A DNA stretch of 64,000 nt from Alphaproteobacteria bacterium (GTDB lineage Bacteria; Pseudomonadota; Alphaproteobacteria; SMXS01), in the NCBI GenBank assembly GCA_028284945.1, contig JANQQJ010000033.1:1-64000 (forward strand). The letters run 5' to 3'. Below the pieces are notes generated by a model that was not told the DNA's origin, ran no database searches, and worked only from the letters and a program-made list of their open reading frames with translations. The position numbers and the translations under genes are program-made. Positions 27,590-37,729 of the stretch are shown here, in pieces. Every line of letters starts with the position of its first letter. Position 1 is the stretch's first letter.

Positions 27590-30500
27590 TTATTCGGCGG
27601 GCGCCGTGCGCCGCCGTCTGAAGCGTACTCTCATCCGTCTGATACGTTGTTTTAGGACGTATGGCGCCGCGATCAGGCACGGCGTCACCAATAGTGTCAG
27701 GACGGTCGCAAAGCTCAGACCGAAGACGACCGCGAGCGCAAGGTCGACCCAGAATTCCCCGGTTGGTGCGCCCAATGTGACTTCCCGGCCGACGAAATCG
27801 ATGCTCAGCATGGTGAACATCGGCATCAGGCCGATCACGGTCGTCACGGTCGTCAGCAGGACCGGTCGCAAACGCTGAGCGCCTGTCCGAATGATGGCGT
27901 CCAGCGGGTCCATGCCCGATTTCATCAGCCGCGAGAACGTATCGATCAGCACGATGTTGTTGTTCACAACAATGCCGGCGAGCGAGATGATGCCCACCCC
28001 GGTCATCACGATCACAAAGGGCCGTTCCATAACAATCAACCCGACAACCACCCCGATGGTGGAGAGTACGACCGCCGAAAGGATGAGGAAGGCGTGGTAG
28101 AAGTTATTGAACTGGGTGACCAGAATGATCGCCATCAAGAACAGGGCGACGATAAACGCGTTCATCAGGAACGCTTGCGCCTTGTTCTGTTCTTCAGCTT
28201 GCCCCCTAAAAGTGATGTCCACCCGCGGATCGAAATTCTGGGTTTCGATCCAGGCTGAAATCTCCTTTACTTTGGTGTCGGTCATGTATCCTGGGGCGAC
28301 GTTCGCGCTTAGCTTCAGTATGCGCGCGCCGTCAATCCGCTCAATAGTATTGACCTGTTGCCTTGCTGAACGGGTTACGAAGTTCGATATCGGAATCGGT
28401 CCTTCCAGCGTGTTGACTCGCAGCTCATCCAGCATGGCCATGCTGCGCTCGTCCTCCGGGAAACGGACCCGGATGTCGACTTCTTCGTCGGCGTCGTCAG
28501 GCCGGTATTCGCCAACCTTGATGCCGTTTGTGACCAGCTGAACCACACCACCAACGGTGGCCACGTCCGCCCCGAAACGTTCCGCTTGCGCACGGTCAAC
28601 GCTCAACTTCCATTCAATGCCGGGCAGGGGGCGCGTGTCGTCAATATCCAGCAGACCCTCAACTTCTGTTTCCATGTAATTCCGGATTTTGACGAGGGTT
28701 GGCTCGATCAACTGAGGTGAGGATGCCGAGATTTCCAGCTGAACGTCTTTGCCCTGATCCGGGCCGAAGTCGTTCTGAGACGGCGTGACATAAATGCCCG
28801 CAATCGGCTCCGTCTTCTCGCGCAGTTCCTCAATGATGACGTCAGAGCGGGGACGTGTACGCCAGTCACGCAGCTGCATCGAGATCATGCCGATCCGGTC
28901 GGCAGCCGGTTCGTTGCCAAAGCCGCCGCCACCGCCGCTGTTGCCGCCGACAACGGTATAGGTGGTGGAAATACCGTCAACCTCGGCGATTGCGGCTTCG
29001 ACCTCTTTGACCAGCTCATCTTTTTCCGCGATGGCCAGATTGCCCCGGGCGCGTACTTCGAGCTGAATGATGCTGGAGTCGCCCTCCGGGAAGAATTGAA
29101 CGCCATCGCCATGGGTTGCGTAGTATCCCCACACGGTAACAAGCATCATGAACGCGGCGGCCAGTACCCAGAACGGCCGCAGGATCAATCTGCTGAGCAG
29201 CCGGGCATAGGTGCCTGTCAGGCCGGGAAGGCTGCGCGTATCGCCGAATTCGACGGCGTTCAACCCAGCTAGTGTTTCGGCCTTGCGGGTTTCCGTACGT
29301 CCCATAAGGGCGCCCAGCGTTGGCAGGAAGATCAGCGCTGCCAGAAGTGAGCCTGTCAGCGTCGCGACCAGCGTCAGCGGCAGGTACTGCATGAACTCGC
29401 CCATAATGTCAGGCCAGGCCAGCAGTGGTAAAAAGGCAGCCAGCGTTGTGGCGACCGATGCCGTGATCGGCCAGGCCATGCGTTTGGCGGCGAGCGCATA
29501 GGCTTCGCGGCGGGGCAGTCCCTCTGCCAGTTTGCGGTCAGCATATTCTGTGACCACGATCGCTCCATCGACCAGCAGGCCGACGGCCAGAACGAGGGCA
29601 AAGAGGACGACCTGGTTAAGCGTAAGGCCTAGTGCGGCAAGGATCAAAATACCAAACAGGAATGATGTGGGGATCGCCATGCCGACCAGAATTGCCGGGC
29701 GCGCCCCCATCACGAAGACGATGACAATAACCACCAGCAGGATGGCTGTGATCACGCTGTTCTGAAGCTGCGACACCTGATCGACGACAGCATCCGCCTG
29801 ATTCTGCGAATAGAAGAAAGACAGACCGGTGGGCCAGCGTGCCTCGTGCTTGGCCACCACCTGTTTCACGGCGGCCACCGTATCGATGACATTGGCGCCC
29901 GACCGCTTTTTGATTTCAACGCCAACGGCAGGTCGGCCATTGAAGCGGGATATGCTGGCCGCGTCTTTGAACGTGCGGCGGATTTCCGCCACATCAGAGA
30001 GTTTGACAACGGCGTCGCCGTCTACCTTGACCGGGAGCTCGAGCACATCCAGCGCCGATTCAAACAGCCCGGGAACCTTGACAGCAAAACGCCCCTGACC
30101 GGTATCGAGCGTGCCTGCGGCGACCACCTGGTTGTTACGTTGAACGACGCGCAGCAATTCGTCCTGGGTGATGTTGTAGCTTTCCAGCTTGGCGGTATCG
30201 ATATTGACCTCAAGCACCTCTTCACGAATGCCGGTCAGGCTCGCCTCAAGCACGCTTGGGATGGCTTCTAGGTCGTCTTGAAGGTTCTGCGCCAGGTGAA
30301 GCAGGGTCCGCTCTGGCAGCGCGCCGAACAGGGTCACGACCACCGCGGGAAAATCGCTGGTCGCGATTTCCTGAACAACGGGTTCGTCCGCGTCGTCGGG
30401 CAGTTCGGCCTTGGCAATATCGACTTTGTCGCGAACTTCGGCCAGCGCGCGTTGAACATCAACGTCGCTCATGAACTCAATGGTGATTGAGGCACCGCCG

Positions 30501-30760
30501 ACCTGTGCGGTTGAGTTCAGTTTCTTGATGCCCGGTATCGCCCGGACTTCCTTCTCGATCGGCTTAATGATCAGCCGTTCGGAATCCTCGGGCGAAATGC
30601 CCTCATGATGCACATTAACGAAGATCAGCGGCAGCGTGATGTCTGGATCGGACTCACGCGGAATCGTCAGATAGGCTGACAGTCCGGCGATCAGGACCAG
30701 TGCAAGGCTCGCCAGAACGGTCCGGGACCGTGCCAGTGCCGCATCGATAAGTGCGTTCAA
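27590..30760 (-). CDS. RND efflux pump permease (HAE1-type)
   Basis: The 1056-residue protein has the 12-helix RND layout with two large periplasmic domains (about 35-330 and 560-870). TM4 reads GLLVDGAIVVTEY and TM10 reads VVNNNIVLID; compared with AcrB, the second Asp of the proton-relay pair is Gly and the TM10 Lys is Asn, as in a known subgroup of HAE pumps. It exports hydrophobic or amphipathic compounds by proton exchange. It overlaps the adaptor gene by 4 bases. No outer-membrane factor is in the operon, so a shared TolC is likely. Confidence 0.94.
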   Translation of the reverse strand: MNALIDAALARSRTVLASLALVLIAGLSAYLTIPRESDPDITLPLIFVNVHHEGISPEDSERLIIKPIEKEVRAIPGIKKLNSTAQVGGASITIEFMSDVDVQRALAEVRDKVDIAKAELPDDADEPVVQEIATSDFPAVVVTLFGALPERTLLHLAQNLQDDLEAIPSVLEASLTGIREEVLEVNIDTAKLESYNITQDELLRVVQRNNQVVAAGTLDTGQGRFAVKVPGLFESALDVLELPVKVDGDAVVKLSDVAEIRRTFKDAASISRFNGRPAVGVEIKKRSGANVIDTVAAVKQVVAKHEARWPTGLSFFYSQNQADAVVDQVSQLQNSVITAILLVVIVIVFVMGARPAILVGMAIPTSFLFGILILAALGLTLNQVVLFALVLAVGLLVDGAIVVTEYADRKLAEGLPRREAYALAAKRMAWPITASVATTLAAFLPLLAWPDIMGEFMQYLPLTLVATLTGSLLAALIFLPTLGALMGRTETRKAETLAGLNAVEFGDTRSLPGLTGTYARLLSRLILRPFWVLAAAFMMLVTVWGYYATHGDGVQFFPEGDSSIIQLEVRARGNLAIAEKDELVKEVEAAIAEVDGISTTYTVVGGNSGGGGGFGNEPAADRIGMISMQLRDWRTRPRSDVIIEELREKTEPIAGIYVTPSQNDFGPDQGKDVQLEISASSPQLIEPTLVKIRNYMETEVEGLLDIDDTRPLPGIEWKLSVDRAQAERFGADVATVGGVVQLVTNGIKVGEYRPDDADEEVDIRVRFPEDERSMAMLDELRVNTLEGPIPISNFVTRSARQQVNTIERIDGARILKLSANVAPGYMTDTKVKEISAWIETQNFDPRVDITFRGQAEEQNKAQAFLMNAFIVALFLMAIILVTQFNNFYHAFLILSAVVLSTIGVVVGLIVMERPFVIVMTGVGIISLAGIVVNNNIVLIDTFSRLMKSGMDPLDAIIRTGAQRLRPVLLTTVTTVIGLMPMFTMLSIDFVGREVTLGAPTGEFWVDLALAVVFGLSFATVLTLLVTPCLIAAPYVLKQRIRRMRVRFRRRRTAPAE

Positions 30761-31839
30761 GCGGCGCCTCCGGCGGTCACCGGCTCGACGTCCACCGCCT
30801 GGCCGGCGCGGACATATTCGTGGCCGACCGTAATCACCATTTCCTGATCATCAAGGCCGTTGACCCAAACGCCTTCGGGGCCATCGCCGATAATCGAAAC
30901 CGGCTTGAACTGAACGACATTGTTGTCGTTGACGGTGCGCACGCCGACGGTGCCATTGTCGTCGAGCACCAAATATGCAGGAGACAACAGATGCGCTGAG
31001 GTCTCGCGCACGGCGACCCGGGTGATAGCCGTTACGCCATCGCGCAATGACAGGTCTTCATTTGGGACAACGAGCTCGACGCGGAAAGTCCTGGTGGTCT
31101 CGTTAGCGACCGCGGAAATGAAGCGTACCTTACCTTCCAGCTGCTGGCCGGTTGTCAGTTGAACAAGACCAACGTCGCCGACGCGGACGGATTGGACATC
31201 CTGTTCTGAAATGTCGCCGACGACGAGATAGGGGTTTTGCTCGACCAGGGTGGCGCAAATATCGCCTTCTTGAAGATAGGCGCCAATTTCGACGGGCCTG
31301 CTGTTGATCACACCGGCGAAGGGGGCCCGGATCTTGGTGTTTTCCATCTCCACCTTGATCTGTGCGACCTGCGCTTTGGCCGCATCGAGCTGGGCGATGG
31401 CGGCTGCTGTTTGGGTTTCAGAGCGGTGACCTTTTTCCATGAGCCGCTTCGCAGCATTGGCCTCAAGCTCCCGCTGACGCGCCAGCGCTTCGGCCTCAGC
31501 TAGCCGCGCCGTCCGGTCATCGGCCGACAGGCGGCAAACGACGTCGCCGGCCTTGACCCGCTGGCCCTTCTCGACCGGCAGGGATTCAATCTGGCCCTTC
31601 AGCTCGCTGCGCAAATCAACCTTGCGGATGGCTTCAGTACGCCCCCTGATCACCACATCGCTGGTGTAGGACTGCGCGGTCACGGCAGACGCACGAACAG
31701 AGGTCAGCGCCGGTTCGGACGTCAAGGCGAGCTTGTCCTCCTCCGTGGGGACCTTGCTTTCCAGTAAGCCCGACAACAACCAAAGCGACATCAAGCCGAC
31801 GATGGTGAACGCAGTAATGTGAGATCTTTTCAGGGTCAT
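30757..31839 (-). CDS. RND efflux periplasmic adaptor subunit
   Basis: The 360-residue membrane fusion protein has an N-terminal signal anchor (about 8-27), a split lipoyl domain (LKGQIESLPVEKGQRVKAGDVVCRL, and RAPFAGVINSRPVEIGAYLQEGDICA) around a coiled-coil hairpin (about 105-160), then beta-barrel and proximal domains. It bridges the RND permease to an outer-membrane channel. It overlaps both neighbours (padR and the permease) by 4 bases, so the three are translated together. Confidence 0.93.
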   Translation of the reverse strand: MTLKRSHITAFTIVGLMSLWLLSGLLESKVPTEEDKLALTSEPALTSVRASAVTAQSYTSDVVIRGRTEAIRKVDLRSELKGQIESLPVEKGQRVKAGDVVCRLSADDRTARLAEAEALARQRELEANAAKRLMEKGHRSETQTAAAIAQLDAAKAQVAQIKVEMENTKIRAPFAGVINSRPVEIGAYLQEGDICATLVEQNPYLVVGDISEQDVQSVRVGDVGLVQLTTGQQLEGKVRFISAVANETTRTFRVELVVPNEDLSLRDGVTAITRVAVRETSAHLLSPAYLVLDDNGTVGVRTVNDNNVVQFKPVSIIGDGPEGVWVNGLDDQEMVITVGHEYVRAGQAVDVEPVTAGGAA

Positions 31840-32378
31840 TCTGCAGCCTCGGCCTGTTGGACCACCACGCCGTCTTCAAGAACGTCGCGATTGTCGGCAA
31901 TGAATTCGATGCACAATTGGTTGATCCGGCGGCCCCATTCCATCAGGAACGCTTCACCGGGGGTTTGATCGCCTTCGCTTAGCTCGTCGATTAGCTGAAG
32001 TTCCGATTGGTGTTCACGGATCCGGTCATCCAGATACTTTTGAAGCAGGGCAGGCGGCAGGGAATCGGAAAAGTAGATCATCGCCAGAAAGTCTGACCGG
32101 TAGCGGTCCGGCGTTAACGGTTTCAGCAGTGATTGACTGAAAGCCTGGTCGCCTTCCGGTGTGATGCTATAGACCTTGCGGTCGGGGCGGCCGACCTCCG
32201 TCTCTTCCCGGCACGTAACCAGGCCTTCGTCAGTGAGTTTGGCGAGGGCCGGGTAAATCGAGCCGTAGCTCGCCTCAAAGAACAGGCTGGGCCAGCCTTC
32301 CTTCATGGCTTTTTGAATTTCATAGCCCGTCGCGCTTCCCCGAGAGAGAATGCCTAGGCAAACAGTCCTGACGTCCAT
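31836..32378 (-). CDS. PadR-family transcriptional regulator
   Basis: The 180-residue protein has a PadR winged helix at the N-terminus (LGILSRGSATGYEIQKAMKE, then SYGSIYPALAKLTDEGLVTC and KVYSITPEG) and a long helical C-domain for dimerisation. It is the first gene of the padR-adaptor-permease operon and most likely represses it, being released by a pump substrate. A 21-bp inverted repeat lies 7 bases upstream of its start. Confidence 0.93.
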   Translation of the reverse strand: MDVRTVCLGILSRGSATGYEIQKAMKEGWPSLFFEASYGSIYPALAKLTDEGLVTCREETEVGRPDRKVYSITPEGDQAFSQSLLKPLTPDRYRSDFLAMIYFSDSLPPALLQKYLDDRIREHQSELQLIDELSEGDQTPGEAFLMEWGRRINQLCIEFIADNRDVLEDGVVVQQAEAAE

Positions 32379-32385
32379 ATGCTAT

Positions 32386-32406
32386 TTCGATCCGCTATAT
32401 ATCGAA
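32386..32406. promoter_or_regulatory. Candidate PadR operator
   Basis: TTCGAT-N9-ATCGAA is a perfect 6-bp inverted repeat with an AT-rich centre (CCGCTATAT), directly in front of the padR start. The placement fits autoregulation of the efflux operon. It is not a classical ATGT-N8-ACAT PadR site, so this is an inference from position and symmetry. Confidence 0.5.
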
Positions 32407-32544
32407 CTGATAGGTTTGTTGCAGTGCATATATTGGTGTTTACGCAGCGAAGTCCAGTCTGGAGGGTTGCAAAAATGCCGGGTCGGCTTTGCGTGGCAAT
32501 TGGGGTAAATGAGAGGGCGTCGCGAGGATATCGCTAATCTGGGC

Positions 32545-32565
32545 TATTATAAAACTTCTATAATA
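32545..32565. promoter_or_regulatory. AT-rich inverted repeat upstream of the toroid-protein gene
   Basis: TATTATA (32545-32551) and TATAATA (32559-32565) form a perfect 7-bp inverted repeat around AAACTTC, inside an unusually AT-rich patch (about 32540-32590). It could be an operator, or part of a promoter for the gene at 32687. The rest of the 308 bases between padR and that gene holds the candidate PadR operator, the tiny reading frame listed separately, and nothing else that I can identify. Confidence 0.4.
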
Positions 32566-32576
32566 TTCTGAAAAAC

Positions 32577-32687
32577 ATGAAGAAATTATCTATTCTCGAA
32601 GCCGGGAAGCGCGTTATGATCGCCAGTCGCCCCAATCGCGCCGCAGAAGGGCGTTTTGCAATTACCGCTGGTCGGCGGACAGATTGA
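32577..32687 (+). CDS. Possible short upstream reading frame
   Basis: An ATG at 32577 opens a 36-codon frame (beginning MKKLSILEAGKR, ending AGRRTD) whose TGA overlaps the ATG of the next gene (TGATG). The overlap suggests translational coupling, which is the only support. There is no clear ribosome site and I do not recognise the peptide. It may be chance. Confidence 0.25.
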   Translation: MKKLSILEAGKRVMIASRPNRAAEGRFAITAGRRTD

Positions 32688-33820
32688 TGCGGTCTTTTGC
32701 CCGATCGCTTTGGCGTCACTTGGCGCTGCCACGGGCCGCCCGGCAGGCGCGGGCATCTGATAGACAGGGGCTGGCCGGCTTAGACCCTGGTGCCGAGGTT
32801 GCCTGTGCGGCAGTCCTCGACTGGCTTCATCAGGCGCAGGATTCAATGGCCATTGGCGGGATATCTGCCGGGTTCAGTTTGATCGACGGATGGGCTGCAC
32901 CGGATGCTGTTGCGACGGCAGCGGCGCTTCCCGTCCTCGCTGGCGATCCAGATCGTATTGGCCAGGCTACGGCGTGGCTTCGGGCCACTCAGCAGGAGGG
33001 TGGAAGTTTTCCAATCCCAGGCTCGGAACACAGCAAAATTCCCACTCTGACCCGAATCCTGTCGGGAATGATCGAAGCGCAGCAGGTCTTCGGCGGCTTT
33101 GATGATGTCATCGGGCCGCTCGCCTCGTTCTTGGTGGCCGGGCAGGGTGATGACGGTGACTGGGGCAGCGGGTCCAGCGCAGGCGTTGCGCTGGACACCT
33201 ATACCGCCTGGGCGTTGATGGATGCCGATAGAGTGCTGCCAGACGCTGGATTCGGCGATGCCGGACTGCGTGGGGCGGTTCGAATCCTCCAGCGCATTCG
33301 CAGGAACGGATGGATCGTAAATTGCTCTTATGAGGGCGAGCCGACTCCGTCCAGTTTCAGCCTTGGGTCTGTCCTGCATGGCAAGATCGGCGCCTATCGG
33401 CACACTGGTGACATCCGATTTCTCGATACGGCGCTCCTGACCGGATGGTCGCTTGTCGCGGCACGCAGAGCCGATGGCGCCCTGCCGGGGCGGATGGATA
33501 GCCACTGGGCGGCTACGGTCCCCTGGACCAGTCTGACTGGCAATGCCCAGATTGCGATTTGTTGGCTCCAACTGTTTCAGGAGACATCCGAGCCTGAATT
33601 TCTTGAGGCAGCCAAAGCCACAAACGCTTTCTTGCGGCGAAGCCTGTCGATGACCGGTGAGGCGGCAGAGGTTGGCGCCGTTCGGGCCAGTTTCCCGATC
33701 AATCGGGGGGACAAACCCTATACATATTCGGCGTTGGCAGGCCTTCTTACGCTGAAATCACTTAAGCTGGAATCGGCTGTCGATGCTCAACAAATCAGCC
33801 GGTTGGTTGAGGCGCGGTAA
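32687..33820 (+). CDS. Alpha/alpha-toroid (terpene cyclase/prenyltransferase-fold) protein, unknown
   Basis: The 377-residue protein has repeating helical units with QW-like motifs: QQEGGSFPIPG, GQGDDGDWGSG and RADGALPGR. Such repeats occur in squalene cyclase, prenyltransferase and related alpha/alpha-toroid folds. The length is about half that of a squalene-hopene cyclase and no DxDD motif is seen, so cyclase activity is doubtful. There is no signal peptide; the N-terminus is Arg-rich. Its 3' end overlaps the convergent lipoprotein gene by 26 bases. Its function is unknown. Confidence 0.62.
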   Translation: MRSFARSLWRHLALPRAARQARASDRQGLAGLDPGAEVACAAVLDWLHQAQDSMAIGGISAGFSLIDGWAAPDAVATAAALPVLAGDPDRIGQATAWLRATQQEGGSFPIPGSEHSKIPTLTRILSGMIEAQQVFGGFDDVIGPLASFLVAGQGDDGDWGSGSSAGVALDTYTAWALMDADRVLPDAGFGDAGLRGAVRILQRIRRNGWIVNCSYEGEPTPSSFSLGSVLHGKIGAYRHTGDIRFLDTALLTGWSLVAARRADGALPGRMDSHWAATVPWTSLTGNAQIAICWLQLFQETSEPEFLEAAKATNAFLRRSLSMTGEAAEVGAVRASFPINRGDKPYTYSALAGLLTLKSLKLESAVDAQQISRLVEAR

Positions 33821-34265
33821 ACTTGATCGTCAGCCGTTCCGCGCACGCATCGCCGATCAATGGGTCGGCATTACACCGCAGCACGTCACGAAACCCCTGA
33901 AAGGAAATCTCGGAGCAACGGCCGAAAATCGGATCGGTTGTGGTGGTCCTGGAGGCCGCATTGCTAGGGAGCGCATTTGTAAGAAGGATGATGGTATTCA
34001 TCGGGCGGTCCAGGCTGTCATGCCATGCCATGGTGACGCTAAGCTGGTTTACCGTATGGCCCGAATTATTCAGCAATTTGTAGTGGACCGTACAGGCACG
34101 ATTGCCGTTGCCGGTCCAATGGTCGGTTTCACTGAACTCCACGACTTCAATTTCCAGCAACCCGCTCGGGCTACACCCCGTGATCATCAGAACGGCGACA
34201 AGAATCGATAGCGCTTTCGACCGCAGAATTGTTGCCGCTGAATGTGGTGGGGAACCCGTTTGCAT
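33795..34265 (-). CDS. Putative lipoprotein, unknown
   Basis: The 156-residue product carries an internal signal (LSILVAVLMITGC) with a lipobox near residue 31. The N-terminus before the hydrophobic stretch is long, so the true start may be later, but no better start codon is seen. The mature part is a beta-rich domain (TVHYKLLNNSGHTVNQLSVTMAWHD) of the type seen in small binding or adhesion modules, with three further Cys. It starts 19 bases after the 3' end of tRNA-Gln on the same strand, so it may be read through from the tRNA promoter. Confidence 0.55.
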   Translation of the reverse strand: MQTGSPPHSAATILRSKALSILVAVLMITGCSPSGLLEIEVVEFSETDHWTGNGNRACTVHYKLLNNSGHTVNQLSVTMAWHDSLDRPMNTIILLTNALPSNAASRTTTTDPIFGRCSEISFQGFRDVLRCNADPLIGDACAERLTIKFTAPQPTG

Positions 34266-34284
34266 CAGGTGAGCTTATCACGAT

Positions 34285-34358
34285 TGGCTGGGGAACCTGG
34301 ATTCGAACCAGGACCGACGGAGTCAGAGTCCGCTGTACTACCGTTATACTATTCCCCA
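34285..34358 (-). tRNA. tRNA-Gln (anticodon CTG)
   Basis: The 74-nt minus-strand sequence folds as a cloverleaf: acceptor TGGGGAA/TTCCCCA, anticodon stem GCGGA/TCCGT around loop CTCTGAC with anticodon CTG, and T arm CCTGG-TTCGAAT-CCAGG. The CCA end is encoded. The TGGGGAA acceptor start is typical of tRNA-Gln. It reads the codon CAG. Confidence 0.95.
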
Positions 34359-34496
34359 ACGGGCTAAACGCGGCGGACCATAAGAAGCAGGATGGTTCCT
34401 TGTCAACGCCTTGCGCGGGCCCGCAGGGTCGCTACACTGCGTATGACAATTTGGTTGCAGTCAAGCCGTGGGGCTTCCTTGGCGCCGGACAAGCAC

Positions 34497-35519
34497 ATGT
34501 CATCCTTGCAGAATGCTGAAAAACGAAGTGGACGCTGGGCGCACGTCTATGCTGCTGTTGATCTCGGCACCAACAATTGCCGACTGCTGGTCGCGAAACC
34601 GGCGCGCAAGGGATTTCAGGTGATCGATTCCTTTTCCCGCATCGTTCGGCTGGGTGAGGGGATGTCTGGCCGTGCCGCGCTCAGTGAGGCGGCGATGCAG
34701 CGGACCATCGACGCGCTGAAAGTCTGCGGTGAAAAAATGGCCCGGCGCGGCGTGACCAAACAGCGGCATGTCGCCACGGCGGCCTGCCGCGGTGCTGAGA
34801 ACCACCTCGAGTTCATCGAACGCGCCCGTTGCGAGACCGGTGTTCGGCTTGAGGTCATCAGTGCCCGGGAAGAAGCGCGGCTTGCTGTGGCGGGGTGTGT
34901 CTCGCTCTTCGACGACGGATCTGACCACGCCTTTGTCTTTGATATTGGCGGCGGCAGTACGGAATTGATCTGGACGCGGATTGAACCGGATAGAAAGTGC
35001 GAGATCCTTGCCTGGACATCCTTGCCCTGCGGTGTCGTGACGCTAGCTGAATTGTTTGGCGGCCATACCGTGGGCGCCGAGGCTTATGCGGCCATGGTTC
35101 GCTATGTGGAGGATCAGCTCGCGCCATTTGACCAGGAACACAATCTTGCCAAGACGCTCGCGCAGCATCGTGTGCAGATGATCGGCACATCGGGCACGGT
35201 GACCACGGTTGCGGGCGTCCATCTGGGTTTGGAGCGATACGATCGAAACCGGGTCGACGGCATGTGGATCAGCCGCGACGACGTTTACCGGGTGTCTCAG
35301 GAGCTGGCGTCCATGACGTACGAGCAGCGCGCGGCCACCCCCTGCATCGGGACGGAACGGGCTGACCTTGTGGTTGCAGGTTGCGCGATTTATGAGGCGA
35401 TTGCCAATACCTGGCCGTCGGACCGGATCCGCGTCGCCGACCGGGGCCTACGTGAGGGTCTGTTGCTTGAACTAATGGCGGATGCTGACCGAGAAGCGGC
35501 CCATGGCACGCCAGGATAG
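34497..35519 (+). CDS. Ppx/GppA family phosphatase
   Basis: I chose the ATG at 34497 (340 residues), just before the family's first conserved strand (YAAVDLGTNNCRLLVAKP). The upstream open frame crosses unconserved sequence. The ASKHA-fold phosphate loops are DLGTNNCRL and FDIGGGSTELIW; GTSGTVTT is the third. Such enzymes hydrolyse polyphosphate and/or pppGpp. At this length it is the short form without the HD domain. The rlmE start lies inside its last codons. Confidence 0.92.
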   Translation: MSSLQNAEKRSGRWAHVYAAVDLGTNNCRLLVAKPARKGFQVIDSFSRIVRLGEGMSGRAALSEAAMQRTIDALKVCGEKMARRGVTKQRHVATAACRGAENHLEFIERARCETGVRLEVISAREEARLAVAGCVSLFDDGSDHAFVFDIGGGSTELIWTRIEPDRKCEILAWTSLPCGVVTLAELFGGHTVGAEAYAAMVRYVEDQLAPFDQEHNLAKTLAQHRVQMIGTSGTVTTVAGVHLGLERYDRNRVDGMWISRDDVYRVSQELASMTYEQRAATPCIGTERADLVVAGCAIYEAIANTWPSDRIRVADRGLREGLLLELMADADREAAHGTPG

Positions 35520-36192
35520 GGGCCGGGGGCGTGGCGGCGGTGCCCGGGATCTGAAGGTTCGGGTCAAGACCGCCTCGGGACGAAAAATTTCATCGACCCG
35601 GTGGCTACAACGTCAGCTCAATGACCCCTATGTTGCTGCTGCCAAGCGAGAGGGCTATCGGTCACGCGCGGCGTTCAAGCTGAAAGAACTCGACGAGCGG
35701 TATAAACTGATCCGCAAGGGAAGCCGGGTGATCGATTTGGGTGCGGCCCCGGGCGGATGGAGCCAGGTTGCCATGGCCAAGGTCGGGCCCTCGGGCAAGG
35801 TGATCGCGATCGACAAGGACCCGTTCGAGGCGATCCCCGGTGTTGAGATGGTCGAGCTGGATTTCCTGGCCCCTGAGGCGCCGGATATTCTTAAAGACAT
35901 GGCAGGCGGGCCCGTCGACCTCGTAATGAGCGATATGGCGGCCTCGAGCACCGGCCATAAGTCGACCGATCACCTGAAGATCATGGCGCTATGCGAAGCT
36001 GCGCTGGACTTTGCCTGCGAGGTGCTGAAGCCTGAAGGCGCATTCGTTGCCAAGGTTCTAAAAGGCGGGACAGAGAACGCATTGCTGACCACAATGCGCA
36101 AACACTTTGCAAGCGTGCGGCATGCAAAACCGAAGGCGAGCCGCGCTGAATCCGCCGAAGCCTATGTTGTTGCAACAGGATTCCGGCGCTAG
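35503..36192 (+). CDS. rlmE: 23S rRNA 2'-O-ribose methyltransferase RlmE (FtsJ)
   Basis: I chose the ATG at 35503 (229 residues), overlapping the ppx/gppA end by 17 bases. SAM-binding motif I is VIDLGAAPGGWSQV. The K-D-K-E catalytic set is visible: Lys in KREGYRSRAAFKL, Asp in VMSDMA, Lys in VAKVLKGG and Glu in ESAEAYVV. It methylates the ribose of U2552 of 23S rRNA in late 50S assembly. The basic N-terminal tail rich in Arg and Gly is longer than in E. coli. Confidence 0.95.
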   Translation: MARQDRGRGRGGGARDLKVRVKTASGRKISSTRWLQRQLNDPYVAAAKREGYRSRAAFKLKELDERYKLIRKGSRVIDLGAAPGGWSQVAMAKVGPSGKVIAIDKDPFEAIPGVEMVELDFLAPEAPDILKDMAGGPVDLVMSDMAASSTGHKSTDHLKIMALCEAALDFACEVLKPEGAFVAKVLKGGTENALLTTMRKHFASVRHAKPKASRAESAEAYVVATGFRR

Positions 36193-36201
36193 CGAACGTG
36201 A

Positions 36202-37728
<1,527 letters not shown>

Positions 37729-37729
37729 C

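Noticed and set aside
32400-34358. tRNA-Gln as an integration site bounding an island
   Set aside because: I looked for a second copy of the tRNA 3' end (TGGCTGGGGAACC) in the neighbouring region and found none; no integrase is present.
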